Assembly (NCBI GenBank): GCA_964617455.1
Contig: CAZTYF010000004.1
Location: forward strand, 47,521 to 111,520
DNA length: 64,000 nucleotides
Direction of reading: 5' to 3'
Source of the DNA: Monoglobus sp964617455
GTDB taxonomy: Bacteria > Bacillota > Clostridia > Monoglobales > Monoglobaceae
Within the stretch, counting starts at the first letter, position 1; each line of letters starts with the position of its first letter. This document shows, in pieces, positions 1-8,545 of the stretch. A model generated the notes under the pieces. The model had not been told where the DNA came from, did no database searches, and saw only the letters and a list, made by a program, of their open reading frames with translations. A program made the translations under genes and the position numbers.

Positions 1-753
1 ATCTGGAATCTCAATATATATTGGTATGGCATAATCCTTGCCTTAGGTATGATGATAGGTCTCGTGTACGGCTACCGAGAAATAAAAAAGAACGGTATAA
101 AGCAAGATGACTTGCTCAATATGTTCCTCATCGCAGTTCCTGTTTCAATCATATGTGCTCGGTTGTACTATGTGATTTTTAATTTTGACATATACAGAGA
201 CAATCTTTTGGGCATTTTTGATATCAGAAGCGGAGGTATTGCCGTGTACGGCAGCCTTATTGGAGCTGTCTTTGTTGTAATTATTTATTGCCGCAAGAAA
301 AAAATCAATCTCGGCACCGTCCTTGATATATTGGCGGTTGGATTTCTTATTGGCCAGGCCGTGGGCAGATGGGGTAATTTTTTAAACGGTGAGGCGTATG
401 GCGGTCCGTGTTCAATGCCCTGGGCTATGACCATTGCCTCCGCAAACGGATCTGTGCTTGCGGAAAATGTCCATCCAACCTTTCTCTATGAAAGTTTGTG
501 GAACGCCATGGGGGTTATTTTCCTTGTGCTGTACAAAAAACATAAAAAGTTCTCCGGAGAGGTATTTTGCTTGTATATCCTATGGTACGGTATCGGTAGA
601 TTTTGGATTGAAGGCATGAGAACCGATTCACTGTATTTAGGGCAGATTCGGATTTCGCAATTGGTTGCTCTTATCTCCGCTGTCGCCGCCGCTGCCGTAT
701 TAATCATCGGGAGAAAAAAATTGTCAAAAAATAACAAGGGATTATCGAATTAG
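1..753 (+). CDS. lgt: Prolipoprotein diacylglyceryl transferase (5' end outside window)
   Basis: This enzyme transfers diacylglycerol from phosphatidylglycerol to the lipobox cysteine of prelipoproteins in the cytoplasmic membrane. The reading frame is open from base 1, and its first residues (around WYGIILALG) match the usual Lgt N-terminal region. The true start therefore lies just upstream, and the Met at 49 is internal. The Lgt signature GRWGNFLNGEAYG is present, with several hydrophobic helices and a basic C-terminus. Its substrates include lipoproteins in this window, such as the PrsA-like protein at 9966 and the ABC binding protein at 18382. Only a few N-terminal residues should be missing. 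Confidence 0.95.
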   Translation: MWNLNIYWYGIILALGMMIGLVYGYREIKKNGIKQDDLLNMFLIAVPVSIICARLYYVIFNFDIYRDNLLGIFDIRSGGIAVYGSLIGAVFVVIIYCRKKKINLGTVLDILAVGFLIGQAVGRWGNFLNGEAYGGPCSMPWAMTIASANGSVLAENVHPTFLYESLWNAMGVIFLVLYKKHKKFSGEVFCLYILWYGIGRFWIEGMRTDSLYLGQIRISQLVALISAVAAAAVLIIGRKKLSKNNKGLSN

Positions 754-777
754 AATTTTTAAGGGTCGGAGTGACTG

Positions 778-810
778 TGTGATGTTATTATTTTTACATA
801 TCACATCACA
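778..810. repeat. Inverted repeat between lgt and hydG
   Basis: TGTGATG at 778-784 is the exact reverse complement of CATCACA at 804-810. A competing pairing joins TGTGAT with ATCACA at 800-805. No T-run follows, so it is not a typical terminator. It could be a weak hairpin in the hydG leader or an operator. Confidence 0.35.
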
Positions 811-856
811 AAAACAAAGGATACAGTGAGAACTACGATATAAGGAGAGATATAAC

Positions 857-2290
857 TTGAAAGATAAATATAGATACGATGTTAAATCCTCGGCTGCGGA
901 AGAGTTCATCAATGATGTAGAAATTAATGATACCTTGAAATATGCTGCCGAAAACAGTAAAAATCGTAAGTTAATAAGTTCGATAATCGAAAAAGCTCGA
1001 AACTGCAAAGGCCTTACTCACAGAGAGGCAGCTGTCTTGTTGGATTGCGAGTTAGAGGATCTGAATGAAGAAATGTTTACCTTGGCGAAAGAGATTAAAG
1101 AAAAAATTTACGGCAGACGAATAGTTTTATTTGCACCTCTCTATCTTTCAAACTTCTGCGTAAACGGCTGTGTCTATTGCCCCTACCACGCCAAGAATAA
1201 GTCAATTTGTCGCAAGAAATTAACCCAGGAAGATGTGGAAACAGAGACTTTAGCCCTTCAAGATATGGGTCACAAACGTTTAGCTCTCGAAGCCGGAGAG
1301 GATCCGGTCAACAATCCTATTGAGTATATCTTGGAATGTATCAATACCGTTTACAGTATTAAACACAAAAACGGTGCCATTCGTCGGGTCAATGTAAATA
1401 TTGCCGCAACTTCGGTCGAAAATTATAAACTGTTGAAAGAAGCCGGAATCGGAACATATATTTTGTTCCAGGAAACTTATAATAAAGAGAATTATTTGAC
1501 TCTCCATCCTACCGGTCCCAAGCATGACTATGCCTATCATACTGAGGCGATGGACAGAGCCATGACGGCCGGTATTGACGACGTGGGTTGCGGTGTGCTG
1601 TTTGGGCTCAATCTGTATCGCTATGACTTGGTTGGGCTCCTTATGCATGCAGAGCATCTTGAAGCAGCGTTTGGTGTCGGACCCCACACAATAAGTGTTC
1701 CAAGGATTTGCCCTGCAGATGACATTGATGTGAGTGATTTTTCCAATGCAGTCTCCGATGAGATTTTTTGGAAAATAATTGCCGTCATCAGAATCGCCGT
1801 TCCCTATACGGGAATGATAATATCCACTCGTGAGAGCAAACAGAGTCGTGAGAGAGCCTTGGAATTGGGAATTTCTCAGATAAGCGGTGGTTCTCGCACA
1901 AGCGTTGGAGGATATGCCGAGCCGGAGCCGGAGGAAGAAAATTCGGCTCAATTTGATACAAATGACCGCAGAACATTGGACGAGGTCGTAAATTGGTTGG
2001 TCAGCTTAGGATATATACCCAGTTTTTGCACCGCTTGCTATCGGCAGGGCAGAACGGGTGACCGCTTTATGCCTCTTGCTAAGTCGGGTGCCATACAGAA
2101 TTGCTGCCAACCTAATGCTATTTTGACACTGAAAGAATATCTTGAAGATTATGCATCTCCCGAAACCAAGTTGAACGGCGAAAGACTTATAGAAGAAGAG
2201 ATAAAGAAAATCCCAAATCCCAAAGTATATAACACCACCAAGAAATATCTCAAAGAAATAGAGCAAGGTACGCGAGACTTTAGGTTTTAA
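857..2290 (+). CDS. hydG: [FeFe]-hydrogenase maturase HydG (radical SAM tyrosine lyase)
   Basis: HydG cleaves tyrosine to p-cresol plus the CO and CN ligands of the hydrogenase H-cluster. The radical-SAM CxxxCxxC motif is Cys101-Cys105-Cys108 (CVNGCVYC). The C-terminal region carries the second cluster motif CTACYRQGRTG and a further Cys pair (NCCQP). The length of 477 aa is normal for HydG rather than ThiH, which lacks the C-terminal cluster motif. The start is TTG, 7 bases after AAGGAGAG at 842-849. The other maturases (hydE, hydF) and the hydrogenase itself are not in the window, so hydG stands apart from its partners here. Confidence 0.95.
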   Translation: MKDKYRYDVKSSAAEEFINDVEINDTLKYAAENSKNRKLISSIIEKARNCKGLTHREAAVLLDCELEDLNEEMFTLAKEIKEKIYGRRIVLFAPLYLSNFCVNGCVYCPYHAKNKSICRKKLTQEDVETETLALQDMGHKRLALEAGEDPVNNPIEYILECINTVYSIKHKNGAIRRVNVNIAATSVENYKLLKEAGIGTYILFQETYNKENYLTLHPTGPKHDYAYHTEAMDRAMTAGIDDVGCGVLFGLNLYRYDLVGLLMHAEHLEAAFGVGPHTISVPRICPADDIDVSDFSNAVSDEIFWKIIAVIRIAVPYTGMIISTRESKQSRERALELGISQISGGSRTSVGGYAEPEPEEENSAQFDTNDRRTLDEVVNWLVSLGYIPSFCTACYRQGRTGDRFMPLAKSGAIQNCCQPNAILTLKEYLEDYASPETKLNGERLIEEEIKKIPNPKVYNTTKKYLKEIEQGTRDFRF

Positions 2291-2377
2291 ATTGAAGCCT
2301 ATTTTTGAGGATGTTATACATAAAAGATGACCTAATCCTCTCTTGCTGTTTTGGATGTCTTACGATGCATTTCGTCA

Positions 2378-2403
2378 ATCGGTTCCCCGTTTGGGGAACC
2401 GAT
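2378..2403. repeat. 11-bp perfect hairpin between convergent hydG and nitroreductase genes
   Basis: ATCGGTTCCCC is followed by a GTTT loop and GGGGAACCGAT. It lies between the convergent 3' ends of hydG and the nitroreductase gene, where a shared terminator is expected. Neither strand has a clear T-run after the stem, so termination is inferred only from position and stem strength. Confidence 0.5.
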
Positions 2404-2470
2404 GTTATGTATTCGCCCGACGAAAAAGATCGGATTTAGCGTATTCGCATATTGATGACGGAAAATTTGC

Positions 2471-3016
2471 CTATATCAAAACTTCACTCAGTGGACGTTT
2501 GGGGACATTTATAGTGCCGCTTTCATCTTCATAATATTTGATATTTCCGTCTGTTTCTTCAACCACTTGGCTCTCTTGGGCCGGATATCCTACGGCAAGA
2601 AGGTATAAAACTTCATGCTCGGTTCCAAGAAGTTCCTTTATTTTTTTCTTGTCGATGGCGCCAAGCCAGCAAGTGCCGAGCCCCAATTCCTGCGCAGCAA
2701 GCATCATGGTTGTAACGGCAGCACCCGCATCTGGTTCGAAGGATTTTTTTATGTTTGTGTCACCCAAAACAGCTATATAGGAAAGTGGTCTCTCATCTTC
2801 GGCCGGATCCCAGTCTGTCAAATATCCGGCCCATTTGGTGCACGGGTATACATCTTTGTGATTGTTCATCAAGGCATATTTTATCGGCTGCATATTGGCT
2901 CCGCTGGCCGCATACCTTGCAGCGTCAATAATTGACAGAATATCCTCCTGCTTAACGGGTATTTGTTTAAATTTCCTTATGCTCCTGCGGCTCTTGATTG
3001 CATCAATGACATTCAT
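2471..3016 (-). CDS. Nitroreductase family protein (FMN-dependent)
   Basis: This is an FMN-dependent oxidoreductase of the nitroreductase fold, 181 aa. The N-terminal motif SRRSIRKF (around residues 8-15) is the FMN-phosphate-binding Arg-rich loop typical of the family. GLGTCWLGA in the second half is the usual family core. The start is the ATG at 3016, preceded by AAGGAG; a longer frame upstream lacks a ribosome binding site. It has its own promoter at 3050-3078. The physiological substrate cannot be read from the sequence. It is transcribed divergently from the RCC1-repeat gene and convergently with hydG. Confidence 0.85.
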   Translation of the reverse strand: MNVIDAIKSRRSIRKFKQIPVKQEDILSIIDAARYAASGANMQPIKYALMNNHKDVYPCTKWAGYLTDWDPAEDERPLSYIAVLGDTNIKKSFEPDAGAAVTTMMLAAQELGLGTCWLGAIDKKKIKELLGTEHEVLYLLAVGYPAQESQVVEETDGNIKYYEDESGTINVPKRPLSEVLI

Positions 3017-3049
3017 TATAAAACTCCTTTCATGCTCTAAATATATATC

Positions 3050-3078
3050 ATAATACACAAAATGTTCCGATATGTCAA
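3050..3078 (-). promoter_or_regulatory. Sigma-A promoter of the nitroreductase gene
   Basis: On the minus strand, TTGACA (3078-3073) and TATTAT (3055-3050) are separated by 17 bases. The expected transcript start lies about 25 bases before the ATG at 3016. Confidence 0.75.
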
Positions 3079-3100
3079 TTTGTTTTTATTTTGTATAACA

Positions 3101-3110
3101 GTGTTAACAC
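3101..3110. promoter_or_regulatory. Perfect 10-bp palindrome in the divergent promoter region
   Basis: GTGTTAACAC lies between the divergent nitroreductase and RCC1-repeat genes, just upstream of both promoters. It has the form of a dimeric regulator site, but I recognise no specific regulator for it. Confidence 0.3.
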
Positions 3111-3140
3111 AATTGTAATGTTTTTTTTCTGACTTTATAG

Positions 3141-3146
3141 TATAAT
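3141..3146 (+). promoter_or_regulatory. -10 element upstream of the RCC1-repeat gene
   Basis: A consensus TATAAT lies 35 bases before the ATG at 3181. No good -35 hexamer sits at 16-18 bases; the closest, TTGTAA at 3113, is too far away. This suggests a promoter that depends on an activator or is weak. Confidence 0.45.
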
Positions 3147-3180
3147 TATCCTGTGGGATTATAGACAGTCGGGTGATCAG

Positions 3181-4848
3181 ATGTCGGATATCATATATAA
3201 AACCATTAAAAAAACAGAATATGAAAATCGAGGCGGTGCGCCCGTATATATAGATACCAGTGAGGTGTTGAAAAAATCGGACGGCAATACATTGCTTAGG
3301 CTTAAACTCTATAATAACTGCGGTCGAAAAATTCGTTCCGTGTATTTTAATGTGGGCTGTTTCGACAAGGATCTTAATTTATGTGTACAGTTGAAAAATT
3401 TGCCCTATATAAATGTCAATGCCGATCCCGGTACGATTTTTGGTGGAGAGCAGCTTAATGAAGTGCCGCATTTGACGGAATCTGTTTTTGCAGAGGTCGC
3501 AAAGGTTCTGTATGAAGACGGGACTTCTTGGGTTAATCCAAACCAGAGTCTTGCCGACGACATTGTGTCGGAGGAAGCTCTCGGAGAAGAATGGCTGCGA
3601 CTCAGACTTACAAAGGAAATCAAAGACAGAAACTCCGAAAAAAAACAGCCTAAAAGAGCCATGCCCAGAAACAAAAAAACAGCACTCATCTTAATTTTTG
3701 CAGTTTTTGTTATTGCACTGATAGTTGGATGTTTTGCGGGGATAAGATATTTTATTGTCAGGAGTGATGCTTTTAATGAGGCGATGAATCTCTATATAAA
3801 TGGCAATTATGATGCAGCTGCACCGGCTCTTACAAGTCTTGATGAAAAATATAATTTCCCTCCGAATGATGATAAAGAAATCAAATATTCTGCCGCTGTA
3901 TCCTACATGAACAGCGGAGATTATCGCAATGCTCTTATATATTTTCATGAATGCGGTGATTACAAGCACAGCATACAAAATATGAGGAATATCTTAAACG
4001 CCGGCAATCGCCTTATTTCCGCAGGATACAACCACAGCGTCGCTGCGAGGAAAAACGGTACCGTTGCGGCTTACGGCGACAATTCAAATGGTCAATGCAA
4101 TACCGGTGACTGGTCAAAGATAATAGGAGTGACTGCTGGGGGTAATCATACCATTGGAATGACATATGACGGGTTGCTTCTCGCTTGCGGAGATAATGAG
4201 TACGGTCAATGCGATGTCAGCGGTTGGACAGATGTGGTGGCTGTAGCCACCGGAGAGTGCCATACGGTGGCCCTTAAGATAAATGGCAGGGTAATAGCGC
4301 GCGGGAACAATAACTATGGTCAGTGCGATGTACAGGAATGGGATGACATCGTTCAAATTGCCGTATCGGGGAATCATACAATCGGTCTCAAAAGTAACGG
4401 CACGGTGGTTTCCACGGGCTGGAACCAATATGGGCAGTGTAATGTGGATGGCGAAAAAGATGTGCTGCAAATTATCACGGGAGAAAAAAATACCGTGTTG
4501 ATAAAATACGACGGTACGGTCAAAATCCTCGGCGATAACAGTTATCGGCAAAAGGAACCTTGCGATATGGCTGATATTGTGACGGCTTCGATAGGTCCCG
4601 GATATATATTATTCGTTGATATTTATGGCAATGCAGCAGCGGTGGGTGATAATTCAAAAAATCAAGGCTCCGTGGGGTTATGGCATGATGTGATATCGGT
4701 GGCCTGCGGTAAATCCCATTCATTGGGTCTTTCCGCAAAAGAGAGCGAAAATATATATGCAGTAGGGGATGACAGTGCAAAACAGCTTGACATTAAGACC
4801 GAATTCGTAAAAGATATCGGCCCGGAGAACATACCTTTTAAAGAGTAG
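3181..4848 (+). CDS. Membrane-anchored RCC1-repeat (beta-propeller) protein
   Basis: The function is unknown; the protein is 555 aa. Domains in order: residues 1-125, a beta-rich domain (FNVGCFDKDLNLC); about 140-163, a charged linker; about 165-190, one transmembrane helix (ALILIFAVFVIALIVG); about 195-275, a short TPR-like helical region (SGDYRNALIYFHECGDY); and about 277-545, seven repeats of roughly 38 residues of the form GxNHTIGLKxNGTVVxxGxNxYGQC. Such repeats fold as a seven-bladed RCC1-like propeller. With no signal peptide and basic residues before the helix, the N-terminal domain is probably cytoplasmic and the propeller outside. The ribosome binding site is weak (GGGTGA). The propeller is a likely protein-binding surface, but the partner cannot be inferred. 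Confidence 0.8.
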   Translation: MSDIIYKTIKKTEYENRGGAPVYIDTSEVLKKSDGNTLLRLKLYNNCGRKIRSVYFNVGCFDKDLNLCVQLKNLPYINVNADPGTIFGGEQLNEVPHLTESVFAEVAKVLYEDGTSWVNPNQSLADDIVSEEALGEEWLRLRLTKEIKDRNSEKKQPKRAMPRNKKTALILIFAVFVIALIVGCFAGIRYFIVRSDAFNEAMNLYINGNYDAAAPALTSLDEKYNFPPNDDKEIKYSAAVSYMNSGDYRNALIYFHECGDYKHSIQNMRNILNAGNRLISAGYNHSVAARKNGTVAAYGDNSNGQCNTGDWSKIIGVTAGGNHTIGMTYDGLLLACGDNEYGQCDVSGWTDVVAVATGECHTVALKINGRVIARGNNNYGQCDVQEWDDIVQIAVSGNHTIGLKSNGTVVSTGWNQYGQCNVDGEKDVLQIITGEKNTVLIKYDGTVKILGDNSYRQKEPCDMADIVTASIGPGYILFVDIYGNAAAVGDNSKNQGSVGLWHDVISVACGKSHSLGLSAKESENIYAVGDDSAKQLDIKTEFVKDIGPENIPFKE

Positions 4849-4952
4849 AATATTTGAATGATTTTATCGATTAATTATAAAGTCGAGATGTGGTTAAATT
4901 TTAGATACAATTATCAATAATAAATACAAAGTATGATTAAGGAGAAATTGTT

Positions 4953-5477
4953 ATGGACATGGATTCATTTGTTGAACAGCTTGTTAAGAAGAAGAAGGAC
5001 GGGAAAGATTACTTGAAAATTGTTTTGAGTATTATCGCTGCTTTTGTTCTGATTGGAGTGGTTGGTTTATTAAGCAGCATTTTTCCGTTTGTGGGCTTGT
5101 TTATGCTCATCATTGTTGTAGGCATAATATATGCGCTTTATATTCTCATCACGTCAACCAACTTAGAGTATGAATATGCTTTTACCGTAGGAGAACTTGA
5201 TGTGGATGCGGTTATAAATGCCAAGAGGCGAAAACGTTTGACGGGTTTTGATATAAACGAAATGGAAATATTGGCATCGAAGAGCCATAGTGATTATAAT
5301 CGCTATATGTCTAATCCCGGACTTAAGAAGATTTATGCATGCCGAGACAAAAACGCGGATGACATATACTTTGCCGTGTACACCGAAAACGGAAACGGCT
5401 GTATTTTGCTTTTTAATCCCAATGAAAAAATTTTGGAGTGTTTCAAATCGATGGCACCTCGCAAGGTGTTTTTATAA
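4953..5477 (+). CDS. Small membrane protein of unknown function (DUF6106-like)
   Basis: This 174-aa protein starts with a charged stretch (VEQLVKKKKDGKDYLK), followed by two closely spaced hydrophobic helices at about residues 24-66. A soluble C-terminal domain follows, with a basic cluster (NAKRRKRL). From memory the opening resembles the clostridial family DUF6106, which has no known function; I could not confirm this. The start follows AAGGAG at a good distance. It ends 30 bases before acpS-nnrD and may be cotranscribed with it, so a link to envelope or lipid metabolism is possible but unproven. Confidence 0.7.
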   Translation: MDMDSFVEQLVKKKKDGKDYLKIVLSIIAAFVLIGVVGLLSSIFPFVGLFMLIIVVGIIYALYILITSTNLEYEYAFTVGELDVDAVINAKRRKRLTGFDINEMEILASKSHSDYNRYMSNPGLKKIYACRDKNADDIYFAVYTENGNGCILLFNPNEKILECFKSMAPRKVFL

Positions 5478-5507
5478 AACCGAAAAATATAGATTGGATG
5501 ATAAAAA

Positions 5508-6755
5508 ATGATAGGAATTGATGTAATAGAAATATCTCGATTTCGGGATATGAAAAATCTTGAAGTATTTATCCGCCGAATGTTCACCGATAAAGAGGCA
5601 GAATATTTCACTTCAAAATCGGCAGCAAAAAGATTCTATGAATCGGTGGCGGGACATTTTGCTGCGAAGGAAGCTTTTGCCAAAGCCTTAGGCACGGGTG
5701 TGCGTAACTTCGAAATGTCGGATATTGAAATTTGCCACGATGAGTTAGGCATGCCTTATATAAAATTTGGAGGCGTTAGAATAAATGCCTCGGTGAGTAT
5801 ATCCCATTCCGATACAATTGCATCGGCTGTTGTGTATATCGGGGAAAATATTCCGGGCACGAGTTTACCTTTTTATAATGACATCGATTATTATGCCCGG
5901 TTAATTCCACTCAGGGCCAAGGATACCAACAAGGGATCCTGTGGTAGGATATTAATTATAGGCGGCAGCGTGGGAATGACCGGAGCACCGTGCCTATCTG
6001 CAATGGGCGCCCTGAGATGCGGCAGCGGGCTTGTAACGGTAGGTGTTCCCAAATCACAGCAGCCTATCGTCGCAACCAAATTAACTGAAGCTATGACTTT
6101 ACCTCTGCCGGAGCTTGAGGACGGAACTATAAGCCTTGACTCTGTGGGAGAAATAAAAAGCAAACTGAACCGTTCGGATGTGTGTGTTTTGGGACCGGGT
6201 ATGTCCCAAAACAACGATATGCCGAAACTCATTGAATCTCTTATAAGCGGCTCCGTAAATATGGTAATTGATGCAGATGCTCTCAATGTTATTTCAAATA
6301 ATATGGATTTGCTAAAAAAGCACAAAAATCGTATGTCCTGCAGTATTGTGATAACACCTCATCCGGGAGAAATGAGCCGTTTGAGCGGTAAAAATATTGA
6401 GGCAATTCAAAATGACAGAAGCGGTTCTGCATTGAGTTTTGCAAAAGAATACGGTGTTACTGTAGTTTTAAAAGGAAAAGACACCGTTATCGCATCGCCC
6501 AGCGGAAAAGTTAAGGTTAACCAATCCGGCAGTGAAGCAATGGCCAGTGGCGGAATGGGAGATGCCCTTTCCGGAATAATCGCCGGTCTTATCGGACAGG
6601 GTCTTGAATGCTATGACGGGGCGGTGCTTGGGACTTTTGTTCATGGTGTTGCAGGGGACTTGGCTCGCTCTGAGATAGGAGACCGTGGTATTTTGGCCAC
6701 AGATCTTTGTGATAGAATTCCGAAAGCTCTTAGGATGATTTCGAATGCAGGGTAG
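5508..6755 (+). CDS. AcpS-NnrD fusion: holo-ACP synthase plus ADP-dependent NAD(P)H-hydrate dehydratase
   Basis: Two enzymes lie in one 415-aa chain. Residues 1-113 form holo-[acyl-carrier-protein] synthase, which moves phosphopantetheine from CoA to ACP. The metal-binding Asp5 in GIDVIEISRF and the FAAKEAFAKALGTG motif (Glu55) are intact. Residues 125-415 form the YjeF C-terminal kinase-like domain NnrD, which repairs hydrated NAD(P)H using ADP. It shows GGSVGMTGAP, GPGMS, DADALN, TPHPGEM and the GGMGDALSG catalytic loop near residue 350. The NnrE epimerase domain usually fused to NnrD is absent. The frame is continuous through the join, and alr follows 12 bases later, matching the acpS-alr neighbourhood of other Bacillota. 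Confidence 0.9.
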   Translation: MIGIDVIEISRFRDMKNLEVFIRRMFTDKEAEYFTSKSAAKRFYESVAGHFAAKEAFAKALGTGVRNFEMSDIEICHDELGMPYIKFGGVRINASVSISHSDTIASAVVYIGENIPGTSLPFYNDIDYYARLIPLRAKDTNKGSCGRILIIGGSVGMTGAPCLSAMGALRCGSGLVTVGVPKSQQPIVATKLTEAMTLPLPELEDGTISLDSVGEIKSKLNRSDVCVLGPGMSQNNDMPKLIESLISGSVNMVIDADALNVISNNMDLLKKHKNRMSCSIVITPHPGEMSRLSGKNIEAIQNDRSGSALSFAKEYGVTVVLKGKDTVIASPSGKVKVNQSGSEAMASGGMGDALSGIIAGLIGQGLECYDGAVLGTFVHGVAGDLARSEIGDRGILATDLCDRIPKALRMISNAG

Positions 6756-6767
6756 GAGTGTTTTATT

Positions 6768-7976
6768 ATGAACGAACGGCGTGCTTGGGCAAATATCGAC
6801 TTGGATGCCATTTCAAGCAATATGAAGGCAATACGAAATTATGTGGGCGAAAAAAACAAAATTATGGCTGTTGTCAAGGCCGATGGTTATGGACACGGAT
6901 ATCTTGAAGTAGCTAAAACTTTGATTGGCAGCGGTGCAAATGCCTTGGCGGTTGCATTTATGGATGAAGCAATTCAGCTCAGAGAATGCGGCATCGATGT
7001 ACCTGTTTTGATTTTGGGATACACTCATACAAGCTATGCCGAAGAATTGATTGAAAAAAATATAATGCCCAATTGCTACACTTATGAGATGGCAAAGGCT
7101 ATGTCGGATGCAGGGAAAAAACTGAATAAAATCGGAAAAATACACATTAAAATCGACACCGGTATGGGAAGAGTGGGCTTCAGATACTGCGGAGAAGAGG
7201 AAGAAAACAATAGGACAATCCATGAAATCGAGAAAATTTCCAGATTGCCCAATCTTGAAATAGATGGAATTTTCACTCATTTTTCCGTGGCAGATGAGGA
7301 TGATGATCAATATACCGATACACAGTTTAAACTTTTCTCTGACCTTTGTAATAAGCTTAAGGAGCGTAATATAAAAATAAATTTGTGCCATTGCTGCAAC
7401 AGCGCCGGACTTGTGCGTTTCCCCAAATATCATATGGATATGGTACGTCCCGGGATTATCTTATATGGTCTGATGCCCGGTGATTTTATTGACAAAAATA
7501 TTCTGAAGCTATATCCCGCAATGTCTCTTAAAGCGAAGATAACCAACATAAAAACAGTGGGACCCGATGCTTCCGTAAGTTACGGCAGAAAGTACATAAC
7601 CGAGAGGCCCACCAAAATCGCAACGGTTTCCATAGGATATGCCGACGGATATTCCCGGATTTTATCCGGGAAGACCTCGGTCCTTGTCGGCGGTGAAAAA
7701 TGTCCTCAAATTGGCGCCATTTGTATGGACCAATGTATGATTGATGTATCCGGTGTTCAAAATATCCAAATAGGAGATGAGGTGACACTGTTTGGCAAGG
7801 ATTCCTTTGGGAATGAAATCCCTATTGAAGAAATTGCCGACATTATGGGTACAATTAATTATGAAATATTATGTGTTATAGGAAAGAGGGTTCCAAGAGT
7901 TTACATAAAAGGAGGAAAGGTAATCGACGTTCACAATTACCTGCTTGACAATCCAATCGGGAACCGATCCACATAG
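6768..7976 (+). CDS. alr: Alanine racemase
   Basis: This PLP enzyme interconverts L- and D-alanine and so supplies D-Ala for peptidoglycan. The PLP lysine is in AVVKADGYGHG near residue 39. The second catalytic tyrosine is in VSYGRKY near residue 270, and the MDQCMIDVSG segment is typical of the C-terminal domain. The length of 402 aa is slightly above the usual 370-390. Its start lies 12 bases after the acpS-nnrD stop, with GGAG before it, so the two are probably cotranscribed. Confidence 0.95.
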   Translation: MNERRAWANIDLDAISSNMKAIRNYVGEKNKIMAVVKADGYGHGYLEVAKTLIGSGANALAVAFMDEAIQLRECGIDVPVLILGYTHTSYAEELIEKNIMPNCYTYEMAKAMSDAGKKLNKIGKIHIKIDTGMGRVGFRYCGEEEENNRTIHEIEKISRLPNLEIDGIFTHFSVADEDDDQYTDTQFKLFSDLCNKLKERNIKINLCHCCNSAGLVRFPKYHMDMVRPGIILYGLMPGDFIDKNILKLYPAMSLKAKITNIKTVGPDASVSYGRKYITERPTKIATVSIGYADGYSRILSGKTSVLVGGEKCPQIGAICMDQCMIDVSGVQNIQIGDEVTLFGKDSFGNEIPIEEIADIMGTINYEILCVIGKRVPRVYIKGGKVIDVHNYLLDNPIGNRST

Positions 7977-8002
7977 AAAAATTGAACGCAGGAGGAGATA
8001 TT

Positions 8003-8479
8003 ATGAAAAAAGGTTCCAAAAAAAGATTCGCATTCGCTTTGATAGCCATCGTTTCAATAGCCGCATTGCTCCTTTGCGGGTCGGTTGTTTTGGCTGAGCC
8101 GGGAGATACCGATGACCCTGTTGTCACAAAAAGCTATATAGTCAATGTTGTGGTTCCCCAACTTAAAGCTTACGTAGAGGAACGTTTTGGGGATGGTAAT
8201 TCGGATGCCTATTCCGATACTTTTACTCTTGTCAACGTAAATCCGGGTCAAACGGTTCTGTTTGACAGCGGAGCTCAGTTTATATTGAGAAAGGGCAATG
8301 GAGTTATTATCGGCAATGAACAGGGAGGAATTGCCGATACTACCTATGGCTTGGACCTCCCTAACGGAACCGAAATGCCTTCCAACCATATGCTTGTGGT
8401 GCCTCGAGATGACGGCCGTGGTTTTAAGGCCAGCAACGATGTTATCATTATGGTAAAAGGCGGATATTCATTCAGGTAA
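8003..8479 (+). CDS. Small secreted protein of unknown function
   Basis: The protein has 158 aa. Residues 1-31 form a signal peptide: a KKGSKKR head, a hydrophobic core and a VLA-EP cleavage site. No lipobox is present, so it should be released or wall-associated. The mature part ends with PRDDGRG and MVKGGYSFR, a pattern I recall from a family of exported proteins common in Bacillota, though no function is assigned there. The ATG at 8003 was chosen because AGGAGGAGA precedes it; the upstream in-frame ATG has no ribosome binding site. It starts 26 bases after alr and may share its transcript. Confidence 0.7.
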   Translation: MKKGSKKRFAFALIAIVSIAALLLCGSVVLAEPGDTDDPVVTKSYIVNVVVPQLKAYVEERFGDGNSDAYSDTFTLVNVNPGQTVLFDSGAQFILRKGNGVIIGNEQGGIADTTYGLDLPNGTEMPSNHMLVVPRDDGRGFKASNDVIIMVKGGYSFR

Positions 8480-8545
8480 TCGGACTGCAGCTTCGAATAC
8501 GCAAAATTCAAATTTATTCAAATATCAGTAAAGGACAAATGAAAA

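Noticed and set aside
778..810. CRP/FNR operator TGTGA...TCACA upstream of hydG
   Set aside because: The half-sites are much farther apart than the six bases of a CRP or FNR site.
1280..1951. 223-codon open frame on the minus strand inside hydG
   Set aside because: It is antisense to a clearly conserved gene and its translation shows no family motif or ribosome binding site.
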